In this document: positions 36,301 through 47,158 of the stretch, one piece after another
How the letters are laid out: each line of letters begins with the position of its first letter
Numbering within the stretch: the first letter of the stretch is position 1
Origin: Ustulina deusta
Lineage: Eukaryota; Ascomycota; Sordariomycetes; Xylariales; Xylariaceae
Direction of reading: 5' to 3'
Length of the DNA stretch: 64,000 nucleotides
Assembly (NCBI GenBank): GCA_023159155.1
Contig: JAJNNX010000044.1
Span: forward strand, 372,001 to 436,000
Made by a program: the position numbers and the translations under genes
The notes under the pieces: model-generated
What the model saw: only the letters and a program-made list of their open reading frames with translations
Database searches by the model: none
Told to the model about the DNA's origin: nothing

Positions 36301-39203
36301 CTGGCTTCTGCTGAAGAACCTCATTTCGGTAGGGCTGGAAAGATTCTGGAGATAGTCCAACGGCCATCATCGCACCTGTGACTGTGTCTTCGAGAGCCGT
36401 TCTGGTGAGCTGGGAAGAGACCAGTCCTCGGTAATAAGCAAGCTTCCATGCCGATTCCTTACTTATGCCACCGCAAGCATAGGCGGCGGCAATTTCGCCA
36501 CTAGAATGACCAACTACAATGGTTGGATGGATATTGAATGTACCGAGTAGTTCCACGAGGGCAACCTGCAAGATCGTACATAACGGTTGCGAGTACTTCG
36601 GGTTGTCAATCTCTGCTGCTTGAACATCTGGTCTGCCAATGAGAATATCTGCGCATCTTGGTAAGCCATTGATTCCGCCATGCCGAACAACTGAGATTTG
36701 CTACCGCGAGAAAATAGCGGTCATCACGTACCTGACGGCTTCCAATCACAACCAAGACTCTCGACGAATTTATCTGCTTCTAAAATGCTGTTTCGGAAAC
36801 TTGGGTAATGGCCAAGCTCTTTCCCCATTCCGTACCACTGTGCACCCTGGCCTGTGAAGATGAACCCAGCATTGAGGTTGTTTCTCGCACAGACAGCAGC
36901 TCCTGGGATGGGTAATATCTCGGCCAGCCGAGGCAATGAATCTGCCACCGCAAAGCTCCTCCAAGCATGATGGCTGCGCCTCTGAGCAAGGGTGTATGCC
37001 ATGCTGTCCAGAAAGCCGGCTTCCATCGTCGAGACGCTTGGCATGATTCCTTCGACGTGCTCTCGGTAGTTGCTCCGGACCCGATCTGTAACTTTTTGCT
37101 CGCTGGCTGAAAACAAGAATAGTCTCAACCGTGATTTTGAAGGGCGAGAAATATCTTGACAAGAATAGCCATTACATAATTCTCGACGCACGCTGTTTAC
37201 GCCGTTCAGACTCGGGCTTACCCCGTGGCTCACTCCATTGCGTGGTGGGGTCGTGAGAGAAGGAACGCAGACTACGCTGGGTGAGTCTGACTGTGTGACA
37301 TTGGTACAATGATATCCTGTCAGGCCACGCTGTTGGAGATAATGATATGCGTCGTCTAAAACCACATGGGAATTTGTGCCACCGAAGCCGAATGAATTCA
37401 CGGAAGCACGTCTTAGCCCAGAAGTTGGCCACGGTCGCGCATGCCGCGGAAACTAGTTTACTTATTAACAAGACAAGATCGAAGAGGAAATATAATGGTA
37501 CGTAGGTAATATAGGGGCTTACCTCCAACTTGAGATATTCAGAATCAATACCGCTGTTGAGCTCCTGAAGACCAGCAATGGGAGGAATGAGCCCTCTCTC
37601 TAGCACCAGGATTGCCTTTATTACACCCGCAATTCCGGCAGCACCCTCCAGGTGTCCTATGTTTGATTTGAGGGCGCCACTGGACATTGAGTCAGACCAC
37701 AGGACTACAAGTAAGGCATAGGTATCTCGGGAGGTACTGACATGATGACTGGCTCGCTCCGCTCCTTTTTAAAGGAGCTCCCAATCGCCATCGCTTCCAA
37801 CGGGTCCCCGGCTGAAGTCCCGGTTCCGTGAGCTTCGAAGTATCGCGTAAGGGACTTATCCAGACCAGCGCCACGATATGTCTGGTCGACTGATTCAAAC
37901 CAGTCTCGATTAGCGCGCAGCAGAGATGAGTTGGGGGGGGCATCAGGAATGTGTTGATGTCTGATGTGATGTCCCTGGTATAATTGGTTTAGTTCTTGAA
38001 GAAATCATGCCACTTACTAAGCTGAGACTGCATTTCTTTGCTGGGCTGAGCAAGGTTTGTTCGACCGTTCTGGTTACTCCGTGTTGCTCTAATGACAGCA
38101 CGTATAGTATCGGAATCCCGAATGGCCGCCTCCATGCTTTTGATGATCAGGACACCAAACCCTTCACCTCTACCGTACCCATTTGCACGTTCATCAAAAC
38201 TGTGGCAAATTCCGTCTGGGGATAGGAAGCCAAGCTTAGAAAGGCTCATAAAATAGTCTGCCGTGTACAAAATATTGCAACCGGCAACGATCCCCTAAAA
38301 CTTTTATTTTAGTCACATTCTAACTCATATTAGTTCTGGCTGGAGCATTGATTGACTGACCACCGAAGAGTCGCCTAGCCTGAGAGATCTACAACCCATG
38401 TCCAGAGCGACGAGACTGCTTGAGCACGCAGTATCTACGCTAACACTGGGGCCAGTCAGGTTGAAAAAGGTTGAAATTCTGTTGGAAAGCATGCTGTCCG
38501 CCATCCCTGTTGCTGCATATTTCGGACCCCTTTCTGGGTCTTTCGCTGATAGTAACGTGTAGTCTGCGGTGAAGCATCCGGTGTGAACGGATGTGTCTGT
38601 TCCCCAGATCTGTTCCAGAGTAATTCCAGCTATATTACAAGACACATGTCAGCGAACCATGATAAATTTCAACGGCGCTGGGCTGTGGGGGCGTGAATAT
38701 TGATGAAAGGAAGATCACATGCGATTTAAGTACCATTTTCTAGTGCCCGATATGTTGTCTCTAGAAGTAGCCGTTGCTGGGGATCTGTGGCCACGGCCTC
38801 ATCCCGAGTCATAGAGAAGAAGCGAGAATCAAATGACCCAATATCCCTTTCAAGAAAGCAGGCTTTCTTTGGGTGAATCTGAATCGTCGCCAATCAGCTC
38901 ATCATCGATCAAACTATCAGAACTGAGGCTCAATCATATTGTATAGCTTTAGGTTTAGCTATACGAGGTACCTACCACATTACGAGACTTGTCATCTCCG
39001 TGGAATTTTGTGTTACAGAGTCTCGTCGAAGGGAAGTTAGTAGCGGCCTGGCTGCCCGAGAGCATGAGCTCCCAGAAAGAGTCGACAGTGTTAGCTTGAG
39101 GAAATTCGAATGAAAACCCAATGATTGCGATATCCGACGAAGATACTCGATCACCATCCAGCCTAGGTTCTCCCTGATCGGGGTAGGAGTCTGAAGGAGC
39201 CAT
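30343..39203 (-). CDS. Highly reducing type I polyketide synthase (KS-AT-DH-psiMT-ER-KR-ACP)
   Basis: Predicted 2637-aa enzyme. Fourteen exons join in phase: 39203-38976, 38878-38734, 38629-38361, 38294-38018, 37889-37742, 37679-37523, 37452-36732, 36648-35459, 35408-33738, 33685-33624, 33567-33479, 33419-31624, 31560-31240 and 31182-30343. KS has Cys193 (DTACSSS), His327 (EAHGTGT) and His365 (SNIGHLEG). AT starts near residue 604 (FTGQGAQ) with active Ser697 (GHSSG). DH has His1044 ([10 protein letters not shown]) and Asp1236 (HPGSLDS). The methyltransferase region has motif I as LQIGASTGA (about 1520-1528) instead of the usual LEIGAGTGG, so it may be inactive. ER (about 1926-2249) has [12 protein letters not shown] has GGLGGQG (2272-2278) and Tyr2413/Asn2417 (QANYAAGN). 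ACP has the phosphopantetheine Ser2594 (GVDSL). There is no thioesterase domain; release probably needs the adjacent hydrolase. All catalytic residues outside the MT are present. Confidence 0.95.
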
Positions 39204-40041
39204 CTTGGTGAATGAAGTGAGTAGTTTTTCGGATTGTCTGTTGTCACTGAGCACAAATTGCTCTTAACTTCGCGGGCCTGAGTTAATAAATCAATGAAGC
39301 TTTGCACCCAGCACGTAACCCAAGTCTTACCGCATCGTTACCTAAGCTTCAGCCACATTGTTACCTAAGTTTGAAACTCGCTTGACTTTGAATAATCTAC
39401 TAGGTAGTTGATCTTCCTAACACACTCGATATTATGTGATTGGCCCTCGTTTCCCGCGAGCAATGCATTATCCGATTGACAAACGGGCTATAGGTGGCCC
39501 GCCTTGCCGGAACAGACTCTTTACGAAAACAGCAGGTGGTATAGTGTATTGTAAGCTTCCAAGTTATTCCCACCCTACTAGTAGTATACATATGCACCAA
39601 AGGGGCGCTGCTTGATATCCGTAGCATTTGCAACCTCAGCAAATAAGACTTGTGGAAGAAAGGAATGACCTACATACTATGTTAGAACTTGGAAGAAGTG
39701 TCAATTGGCGAATAATTGTTATGCGGTGTGCCTAAGTCATTCAGCCATTAATGCTCCAAGTATTTTTTGTTCGTATTTTGTTTTATTAATTTGTGTTAGC
39801 CGAGTCAGAACGTGAATAAGACATGCCCATCTTTAGATTTCAATTGTTATATGGTAAGACACGTATTGTTAAAACCTTCGAAAGAAAGCATACGTCGTAT
39901 TTATCTTGCCGCGTGCTTTAGCATAAACCAATGCTATTCTTACCTAGATCATCTGCCGAAAGCAGTGTCTATCGAATGGAAAGGCGGCGGTTGGTTTGCC
40001 TATCTACCTCCTCCCTAATTTGTAACACAGCCTATAGGTTT

Positions 40042-40057
40042 GGAGGCCTGGCCAGCT
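40042..40057 (+). promoter_or_regulatory. Copy 1 of GGAGGCCTRGCCAGCT repeat
   Basis: First of two directly repeated 16-bp sequences between the divergent PKS and hydrolase genes; it reads G at the variable position. The spacing to copy 2 is 187 bp. Confidence 0.5.
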
Positions 40058-40228
40058 TTTGCTTGCGCTACTAGTACTAATCCCACTCCAACTAGCGCCC
40101 GAAGCTACCGGTCACTTGCACCGTACATAATGCTACCTCATCCGTCTTTCGAAGACAGCACCTCAGGGTACCGGTAGGATGCTGACCATACATGATGCAT
40201 TCATATTGTTTGGTAGCCCTCGGTAGAT

Positions 40229-40244
40229 GGAGGCCTAGCCAGCT
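40229..40244 (+). promoter_or_regulatory. Copy 2 of GGAGGCCTRGCCAGCT repeat
   Basis: Second copy of the 16-bp direct repeat; it reads A at the variable position and matches copy 1 at the other 15 positions. Confidence 0.5.
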
Positions 40245-40597
40245 GCCTTCAGGGAACCATCCGGACTGGGTGGGATTCTGATGTGCACAAGAGCAAGTGA
40301 GCTACTTGACAAGTTGGTAATCGATTCCGGCGCCTCATAGCGTGTCGCTATATGTATGCTCCTGGCAAATCCCGATAGTACATATCAAACCCTATAGTAT
40401 ACTCATAACCATATAGAAAAAGGGGCTGCGGTCGATTCAGAACTCTTCATATACCTGTAGCCGAAGTAGCTCTGAATGGTCTACAGGCTCTGGTGCGGCG
40501 TCAACTGTATCATTACATACTCCTACCACCTCGGAGACCAATCCTCGTCATCTCTCGATCTTCAAATCAAACGAAAAGAGTACCATACTAATACTGC

Positions 40598-41421
40598 ATG
40601 ATGAGGTTCTTGTGTCTTCACGGGACGGGGACAAACTCTCAGGTAAGTTGCGCGCAAGCATTCTATCAAATGTTTGGTGGTCGGCTGCTGAGAAAGCAAA
40701 AATAGATATTTGAGACACAGACAGGTGAGCATCATCTGGCCTTACCGTCGCCAACTTGGCTAACAATGGCTCGTGGCTAGCTGCCCTTCGCTATGAGTTG
40801 GGAGATCATCATACCTACGAATTCGTGGAGGGAACAATTCCGACAAACGTGGCTCCTGAGCTACAAGGCAGCGTGTCGCTGACTGACGGGTTCTTTGCAT
40901 ATGCCGACTTGAGCGATAGATCAAGCTGTCTCGCCGCTCTCGAGAACCTTGACCGTTACATTGCGGCTGAGGGACCATTCGATGCCGTACTCGCGTTCTC
41001 TCAGGGGGCCGCTCTCGCGTTGGCCTACATGGCACAGAGATGGGCACAGGACCCGGTCAGGGAGCAGTTGGCCCCTGTCTTCAAATGCGCGGTACTCTTC
41101 TCCCCTAGGAATGCATACGAGGCCGCCCTGCAGCGAATAGCCGACATAACGCCCGCCACCCCGGCGCTCCTTCATGGCAACATCGCTACTGCGAGTGTGG
41201 AGGTGATAGGGATCCCGACAGCTCATATTTGGGGGCGGAATGATACGGATACGGATGCAAGCAGCGTGATTGGCCTTTGTGCTTCGGCTGGCAGAGAGAC
41301 CTACATACACGATGGTGGGCATGAGATCCCTGGGGCCCGAACAATCGCCAGTGTCAAAGGCTGTGTGCAAGCCATTCGCAGGACCGTATCAACGGCGCAG
41401 GATGCAGCAGTAGCAATGTAG
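40598..41421 (+). CDS. FSH-family serine hydrolase, LovG-like PKS-releasing esterase
   Basis: Predicted 234-aa protein from exons 40598-40642, 40706-40724 and 40781-41421. The FSH1 family has an alpha/beta-hydrolase fold. LovG, a member, hydrolyses the finished chain from its highly reducing PKS. Family features are the N-terminal MMRFLCLHGTGTNSQIFETQTAALR, the nucleophile Ser95 in AFSQGA, a likely acid in GRNDTD and the catalytic His in HDGGHEIPGA. The second exon is a 19-nt microexon that restores the conserved IFETQT. Without it the protein would lack its N-terminus. Two in-frame ATGs stand at the start and the first was taken. It is divergent from the PKS, which has no releasing domain, so a thioesterase role for it is the simplest reading. 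Confidence 0.88.
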
Positions 41422-42179
41422 TGCTTGCATGGAACGCTGACACTCGGTGCCCATGGCTAAAGGTAGTCTAGATTAAGTCCCCTGCAGATAGATCCCTCGG
41501 TAGGTACCGTTTCGGAAGCCCTGAGCAAGGGTCTAAAGCCAATTAGGGCTCGAGAAGAAGAGTAACTCTATCCCCACATCTAGCCTGTGCCCTCCAAAAG
41601 TTAATCCAAGCCCGGTCTGTGTGGGTCTAAGTACATCACCGCGTTAGCGACCTGTAGGGCAACAGCTTGTGAACCCGGCCGCCCTGATGTCCATGATGTC
41701 ATCACAGGAAGATGTGCCTTGTCAGAGGTCGGTGACTGGAGGTTGTTGCTGAATATTGAGGGGTAGGTTGGAATCCCATTAGCGCTAACATGTGCTGGCA
41801 GTAGGTACCTGAAGAAATGGATCTGCAGGGCAAAAAGATGTTGTATTGTAAATAGAGGGGTCGTAGAGAAAGTGGGTGGCAAGGCCAAAAAGATGTTGTA
41901 TTGTCGATGGAGGGGTTCTAGCCGTATAGTTGCCAGCTAAATATAGTGGGAATCTGACTGTGACTTCCCTCGCCTTTGACACCTTCACATCTTCACACCT
42001 GCCCACTCCTACAAGTATCGAATCGGAACTACCCGATCTGACTCTACCTAGTGGAGAGTAGATACTTACCTTAGGTACTTAGTGTAGATACTCAGGCAGC
42101 TGTCTAGGTGCATATCATGCATTGAAAAAACTTGTATAATGAAATCTGCCCAATGAAACTAAAATGCCCAAAATTTCTC
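41422..42179. other. Convergent 3' region of hydrolase and MFS genes
   Basis: No gene. Contains a two-copy tandem repeat (41829-41916) and TACCT/AGGTA runs at 42050-42090. Confidence 0.5.
41829..41916 (+). repeat. Two-copy tandem repeat, unit about 54 bp
   Basis: The core CAAAAAGATGTTGTATTGT occurs twice, beginning near 41831 and 41886, each followed after a few bases by a GGAGGGGT-like segment. It lies in the 3' flank shared by the hydrolase and MFS genes. No function is evident. Confidence 0.75.
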
Positions 42180-44162
42180 CTACGGGATTCTGATTTGATT
42201 CCTCTGCCACATCAACAGCGTAGAGAACACTGAAGCCACAGCTATGCCAAGCAGAATTCGCATCTGTAAGTTGAAGCTCTGGGCAAATGTCCCCCTAATC
42301 ACGGATTCCACATCACCCGGGAAAAGGTCAATCGCATCTGTCGAACGAAAAATGGCCATGATGTCTTTCTCTGCCAGGGTGCCTAAGAGCTGATACTTTA
42401 CCCAGTTATTGCCCACCGCCGTCACAATCGAGAGTGTCAGGGCGCCTCCCAATACCCGGAACTGGTTGAAGGCAGCAGTCCCAACAGCTTGCATTTGTCC
42501 ATGATTAGTGCGTGTCGTCTTCAAGATCACTGCTAGACAATATGTGGGAAACACTCACCGAGGTCCTTTTCGCCCACTGTCGGTGGTGTCATCAAGGTCA
42601 GGGTGCCCATGCAGCCTCCCATGCCGAGAGCGACAATCACTTCCAAGCCCCACAGCGCCGTCCAGTCTCCGTTGCTGCCCGACCCCTGGGATATGGCAGC
42701 GAGCCCAATGATTTGCAAGAGGTCAGCCCCTAGGGTGAGGTAAATCGGAGGGACCTTATACCGTTTTGCTAGTCCCGATGCAATAACTGTGCCACTCGGT
42801 CCAGCAATTGTAAAAGGAATCAGCCTCACCGCCGCCTGTAAGGGATTGGATTGAACAACTGTCTGGTAACGGATTGGGATCAGAATTATACAGGTGACGC
42901 CAACAGCACCGGTCGTGAAGGCGTTCCTGATATCATGCGGGGGATTATGTCAGATTCAGTGCTTGGACATGTTGGCTCAGAAGACTACACTTACAAAAAC
43001 AGTCCTATCACTACTCGGCTCTTGCAGAAATGCCACGGGAACACCGGCTCTCTGAGAGACCCTGCACGACTGACATGCCGTTGACTGATGAGAAATGCGA
43101 CCGACGTCACGAGCGAGGCTAGAATAGGGCCCAATGCCGATCCGGATACCCAAGAAAGAGCTGACGCAGCTTCTTCGAATCCAGTGATGATCAGAACAAG
43201 AGAACTAACAAGGAGAAAAGCTCCTGTGAAGTCGACGATCTTAAAGCTCGAGCGTTTTTTGGGACGATCAAGCCCTTGGAAGGGGAAGTCGACTGGGATT
43301 ACTAGCCAAAGGAGAGCACCCAGTGCTACACCGGCGGGGACGCTTTGGAGGAATTAACAGACTGACCTTGGCGAGTTTTGCAGTGTGACAACTTACTTTA
43401 ACAGAAAGACCCATCTCCATGTCGTTCGTAAACTGATAAGTCCGCCGAAAATAGGCCCAAGGACAAGCGAGAGAGTATACATGACCATCACAACAGATGT
43501 ATACCGTGCGTATTCCTCAGGAGGTACCAGTTCATAAAACATGATCATCGTGAGTGAGAATAGGCCAGAACCGCCAATTCCTTGAAGAACGCGGAATACG
43601 ATGCTTTAATCATGTCCCTGGGTTAGCAAATTTGGGGCTGCGTGGCAAGCTCCTAGACTTACAGCTGTGTCATCGTCTGAGCACCACCACATCCACCCGA
43701 GAAAGCGACAAAGATGAGAAGTGCTACTATGAATGTGCGTTTCCTGCCAAACAAATCGCTGAGCTTGGCCCAGATCACTTGTCCGCCTGAAAGGTAATGA
43801 AGTCAGCCGGGGTCGGGATAACACAAGAGCAGGTGCAAGCGATGGCGAACCTATATATGTAGTCAGGTATCCAGTGACGATCCAGCTACTTTTGTTGAAC
43901 TCTTTGAGATCGTTTGTAATCGATACAAGGGCGGCGCTGACGATGGTGACTTCAAAATTAACCAAGAACAGCGCAAGTCCGAGCCTAGTGTCAAGTCAGA
44001 TATATGAAAGCCAAATAGCGCTCGCGAGACTAACCCGAGGGCCATGGTATACAGTCTCCATCCCAGAATATAATGGAAACGAGTGTTTTCACCTCTTTTC
44101 TCATCCTCCTCTTTGAGTTCGCGATTCTCTCCAATAATATCAACTTTGCTATTGTCCGCCAT
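42180..44162 (-). CDS. MFS multidrug-type exporter (DHA2-like)
   Basis: Predicted 538-aa protein from seven exons: 44162-44035, 43984-43851, 43786-43663, 43603-43397, 43342-42995, 42926-42559 and 42487-42180. All phases agree. The family exports small molecules, often toxins or antibiotics, by proton antiport across the plasma membrane. Visible features are a charged N-terminus, first span LGLALFLVNFEVTIVSAALVSI, motif A as AKLSDLFGRKR, RVLQGIGGSG, the motif-C-like LSLVLGPIFGGLIS, WRWVFLLNVPAG, and a C-terminal half with further spans ending MWQRNQIRIP. Size and span number fit the 14-helix group. Its place beside an HR-PKS suggests product export or self-protection. Exon 5 has no internal start and is easily missed. 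Confidence 0.9.
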
Positions 44163-45072
44163 TTTTGGGTGATGTTGCCTCGTTCCTAGCAGTATCAAAA
44201 GTTAAATGAAAAATAGGTTTCGAAAGAGCCAGTTGGGTAAAAAAGGACGGCTTGGTAAGATAATACGGCATAAGACCATAAAATGCTTGGAAGTTCCTGA
44301 ATGCAACTTCTAGGTAGCAGGAAAAGGGGTCTTGGCATAACAGGCGAAGTCACGGCTTATTGGATAAAACTTTTCCGTGGGTTACAATCGGGTGTCCCGT
44401 ATACCTCTTGCTAAGCATTGTTGTGCCTACAGTAAATCGACCTCACCAATATGACTCGCGAGTGGACATGATTCGCACGGATCAACCGGATGTGCGCACC
44501 TATTCAGAAGCAAGCTGAGAATGCAAATGTTGCTACAGATGTTTGCTCAAGGTTTCAGTAAAGATACTACCGGTAGTATATTCCAGACACCCGGTGAATC
44601 GATCATTACTTGCCGCTGAGCGTTGTATTGGGGGATTTTGTGGTTACATCGCGGTTCAGTCGGTCCGACGCGAGCCTCAATTTCAGGAGCGTGGAGGCAA
44701 TACCTACAACATTACTACTTCTAAATGCTGCTGTGGGTAGTTCCGACGTCTACGTGGCCAACCATTTGCCTCGAAGCATGAAAGACTGGATTCAAATGGA
44801 GGATTCTGTGTGCAATCCTTCTGCATCAGTCGGCTTACACCAATCATATAATTACCTAGCCGCACCCTTGCATATGCGCTTCGGCTCATGCGTATAGGCT
44901 CGTAAGACAAGTTCTTGACGCTGTTACTGTGTGTTTGTCTCACTGCTGTGGCTCATAGTCTTGCTGGACCGTCGACTTATCAACAGCAGCTCGCAGATTT
45001 GCATCTGAATTACTGTTATATTTCTTCTTTCTAAGGGACGTAGCGGGCGCAATCGATCATTGACCACTCACC
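44163..45072. other. Divergent intergenic region, MFS / rhodopsin-like gene
   Basis: About 910 bp between outward-facing genes, with only short frames and no repeat or motif worth naming. It presumably holds both promoters. Confidence 0.5.
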
Positions 45073-46574
45073 ATGTCTGCCCTGGACTTTTCGCATATAC
45101 CCCCTGATCAACTTGGCAAATTCCTGGAGGGCCCGGCTCTTGAACCGCCACCTGGAGTTGTACCAAACTTCCAACACCCGGAAAACCATAATGCCCCAGG
45201 CGTATTTGTCTGCATCTTTGGGCTGGTGGTATCCACGCTCGTGCTTTTCGCCCGCTTCTACGCGCGATTCTTCTATCTGAAAAAGGGCCATGTTGTGGAC
45301 TGTAAGTTCAGAAACCCTATCGCTCACACGTGGTCCTAACATGCCCGCCAGTTATGGCCTTCTCGGCTTATGTATGTGCCCAATTCAAGCCACAAGCTTA
45401 TGGCAATCCAACTTTAGAGAAAGAGGGATCTAACTTCAGCGCTCCCCAGGTCTTCTTCCTAGCCATCGTGGTAGGATCTCTGCAAGCAAGTAGACCTGGA
45501 CTGTTTGCCCATCAATGGGATATACAGGCAAAGAATTTGAAGATTGGTCTTTACGTAAGCTCACCTAAAATATCATCATACGAGATCCCCCTACTTAGTA
45601 CTGGACAGACCATCTTTATCGGCATCAACTTTTATGGGGCTGGCATGCTTCTCCTCAAATCAGCTATTCTCTGGGAGTGGCTACGAATCTTCTCTCCCGG
45701 TCAGCGGAACTACTTTTTCTGGAATTGTACAATCATGTTGGCCTTGAATATCATATTCTACACAACTACCATCATACTGTCCGTTCTTTCTTGCCAGCCA
45801 CTCAAACGGACATGGGATAAGACTGTCCCTGGACATTGCATAGACGCAACCATCATCAACATCGCATCTGCTGCTGTCAACTTTGCGCTTGATATTTCAA
45901 TTTTGCTACTGCCCCAGAGGGTCATTTGGGCGCTAAATATGCCAAAGAAGAAGCGACGCCAAGTATCCATGTTGTTTGCAGTCGGAATATCGTATGTTTT
46001 ATCATGATATCTCCCTACATGGCTCCTAAAAGCTTATCACTGACGCTCGACTCCCAGGGCCTGTATCTTTGCAGCTGCTCGTATAGTTTCATCGGTTATC
46101 TGGCATAAGTCAAACGATACTGTCTATAACTTCTCCTTCATCTCGACCTGGGCCATCCTTGAGTTCACCTGCGGCTTCACTATTTTTGGGATCCCAGCTG
46201 TTCCCAAATTACTCTCTGTACTCAAGATATCTGCTTGGATCTTGTCACTGCGATCCTGGGCCCGTTCGACTACCCAGGCACTTTGGTCTAACAAATCCTC
46301 TTCATCATGGAAAGCCCCTTCACGCACGTACCGCACAATCTCGGATGCCGGTCCGCCACCTTTGCAGCTCAATTCATTGGGCCCAAGCGCCACTGTGTGG
46401 CAGAAGGAAGCAGAAGGAATCGCTCGTCCGCAGGACCAGGTAGTACGGACTGTCGAATTCATAGCCACGGAGAGCTCGGAGTCTCAAGCTCATGCAATCC
46501 ATCAGGAGCAGCTAAAGCAGGCCTGGTATTTGAACGATGGAGTTAGAAGTAATGTGACTCAGAAGGATTCATGA
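45073..46574 (+). CDS. Fungal rhodopsin-like (PTH11-related) seven-transmembrane protein
   Basis: Predicted 417-aa protein from exons 45073-45301, 45352-45371, 45450-45554, 45609-45991 and 46058-46574. The family is a large group of fungal integral membrane proteins with a seven-helix rhodopsin-like domain, some acting as receptors; most have no known ligand. About seven hydrophobic spans are seen, including VFVCIFGLVVSTLVLFARFY, INFYGAGMLLLKSAILWEW, LNIIFYTTTIILSVLSC, INIASAAVNFALDISILLLP and ISTWAILEFTCGFTIFGIPAV. Typical family marks are the LSCQPLKRTWD loop, LPQRVIWALNMPKKKRRQV, and a soluble C-terminal tail. No CFEM domain is seen. The second exon (20 nt) and the exact ends of exons 3 and 4 are less certain. 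A link to the polyketide cluster is positional only. Confidence 0.83.
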
Positions 46575-47158
46575 TTAGCGAAAGACCATGATTAAGTTGA
46601 TGATTGGTTGTAATGTAAAAGTTGCCTTGAGTAATGAAGAAAAGATAGTTAGTTTGCGCACCACAGTTTTCATATGAGACTTGTGAAGCTGTTCAGTCTA
46701 AATATACGCGAGCACACACTCCTATTCTAACCGTCTATATAGCTTCCTGTAGGCCTTGTCAATATTGTATTGCTAGCTAGTGATATCATGCAGGCTGGCA
46801 CACTAATCCTCACTACACTACGTACGATATTATTGCAGTGGGCTGATTTTATCATGAGACTGAAGCAGGCACTACCTAAGAGATTGAAGCCCTATTAATT
46901 CAGTGGCAAAGTCCCCCCCTGCCTCCCTATTACGTCCGAAAGTAGCATCAAATAAGACTGGCCATTTTGGCGATCCAATAAACAAGGGCCGAGTGGGGAG
47001 GGGGCTGGGGGATATATATAGGTAGGTAGGTAACTGCCTGCCTATCAAGCAAACCAAGTACCTATTCGACACGCAAGTTTACTCGATTGTTTCCGTGCTA
47101 CACACATTAATATCTCAGACACTCACGCTTCCGCGAATGCATTGCGGCCAGCACAAGA
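46575..47158. other. Intergenic region
   Basis: About 580 bp between genes on the same strand. It contains a TAGGTAGGTAGG run near 47020-47031 and no coding frame of note. Confidence 0.5.

Larger units (their letters stand above)
39204..40597. promoter_or_regulatory. Divergent promoter region between PKS and hydrolase genes
   Basis: 1.4 kb between the two outward-facing start codons, with no coding frame of note. It holds two copies of a 16-bp element, GGAGGCCTRGCCAGCT, at 40042-40057 and 40229-40244 in the same orientation with one mismatch. They lie about 550 and 370 bp before the hydrolase start. AGGCCT is itself palindromic. The repeat may be a binding site for a shared regulator; that is inference. 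Confidence 0.5.

Noticed and set aside
37690..38020. Apparent frameshift at the C8 run (about 37933-37940) inside the KS domain
   Set aside because: A 128-nt GTAAGT..TCAG intron (38017-37890) removes it and restores [14 protein letters not shown] in frame.
42850..43400. Possible break in the MFS gene where no start-containing frame is open
   Set aside because: Exon 43342-42995 lacks an internal Met but is fully open and joins in phase on both sides.
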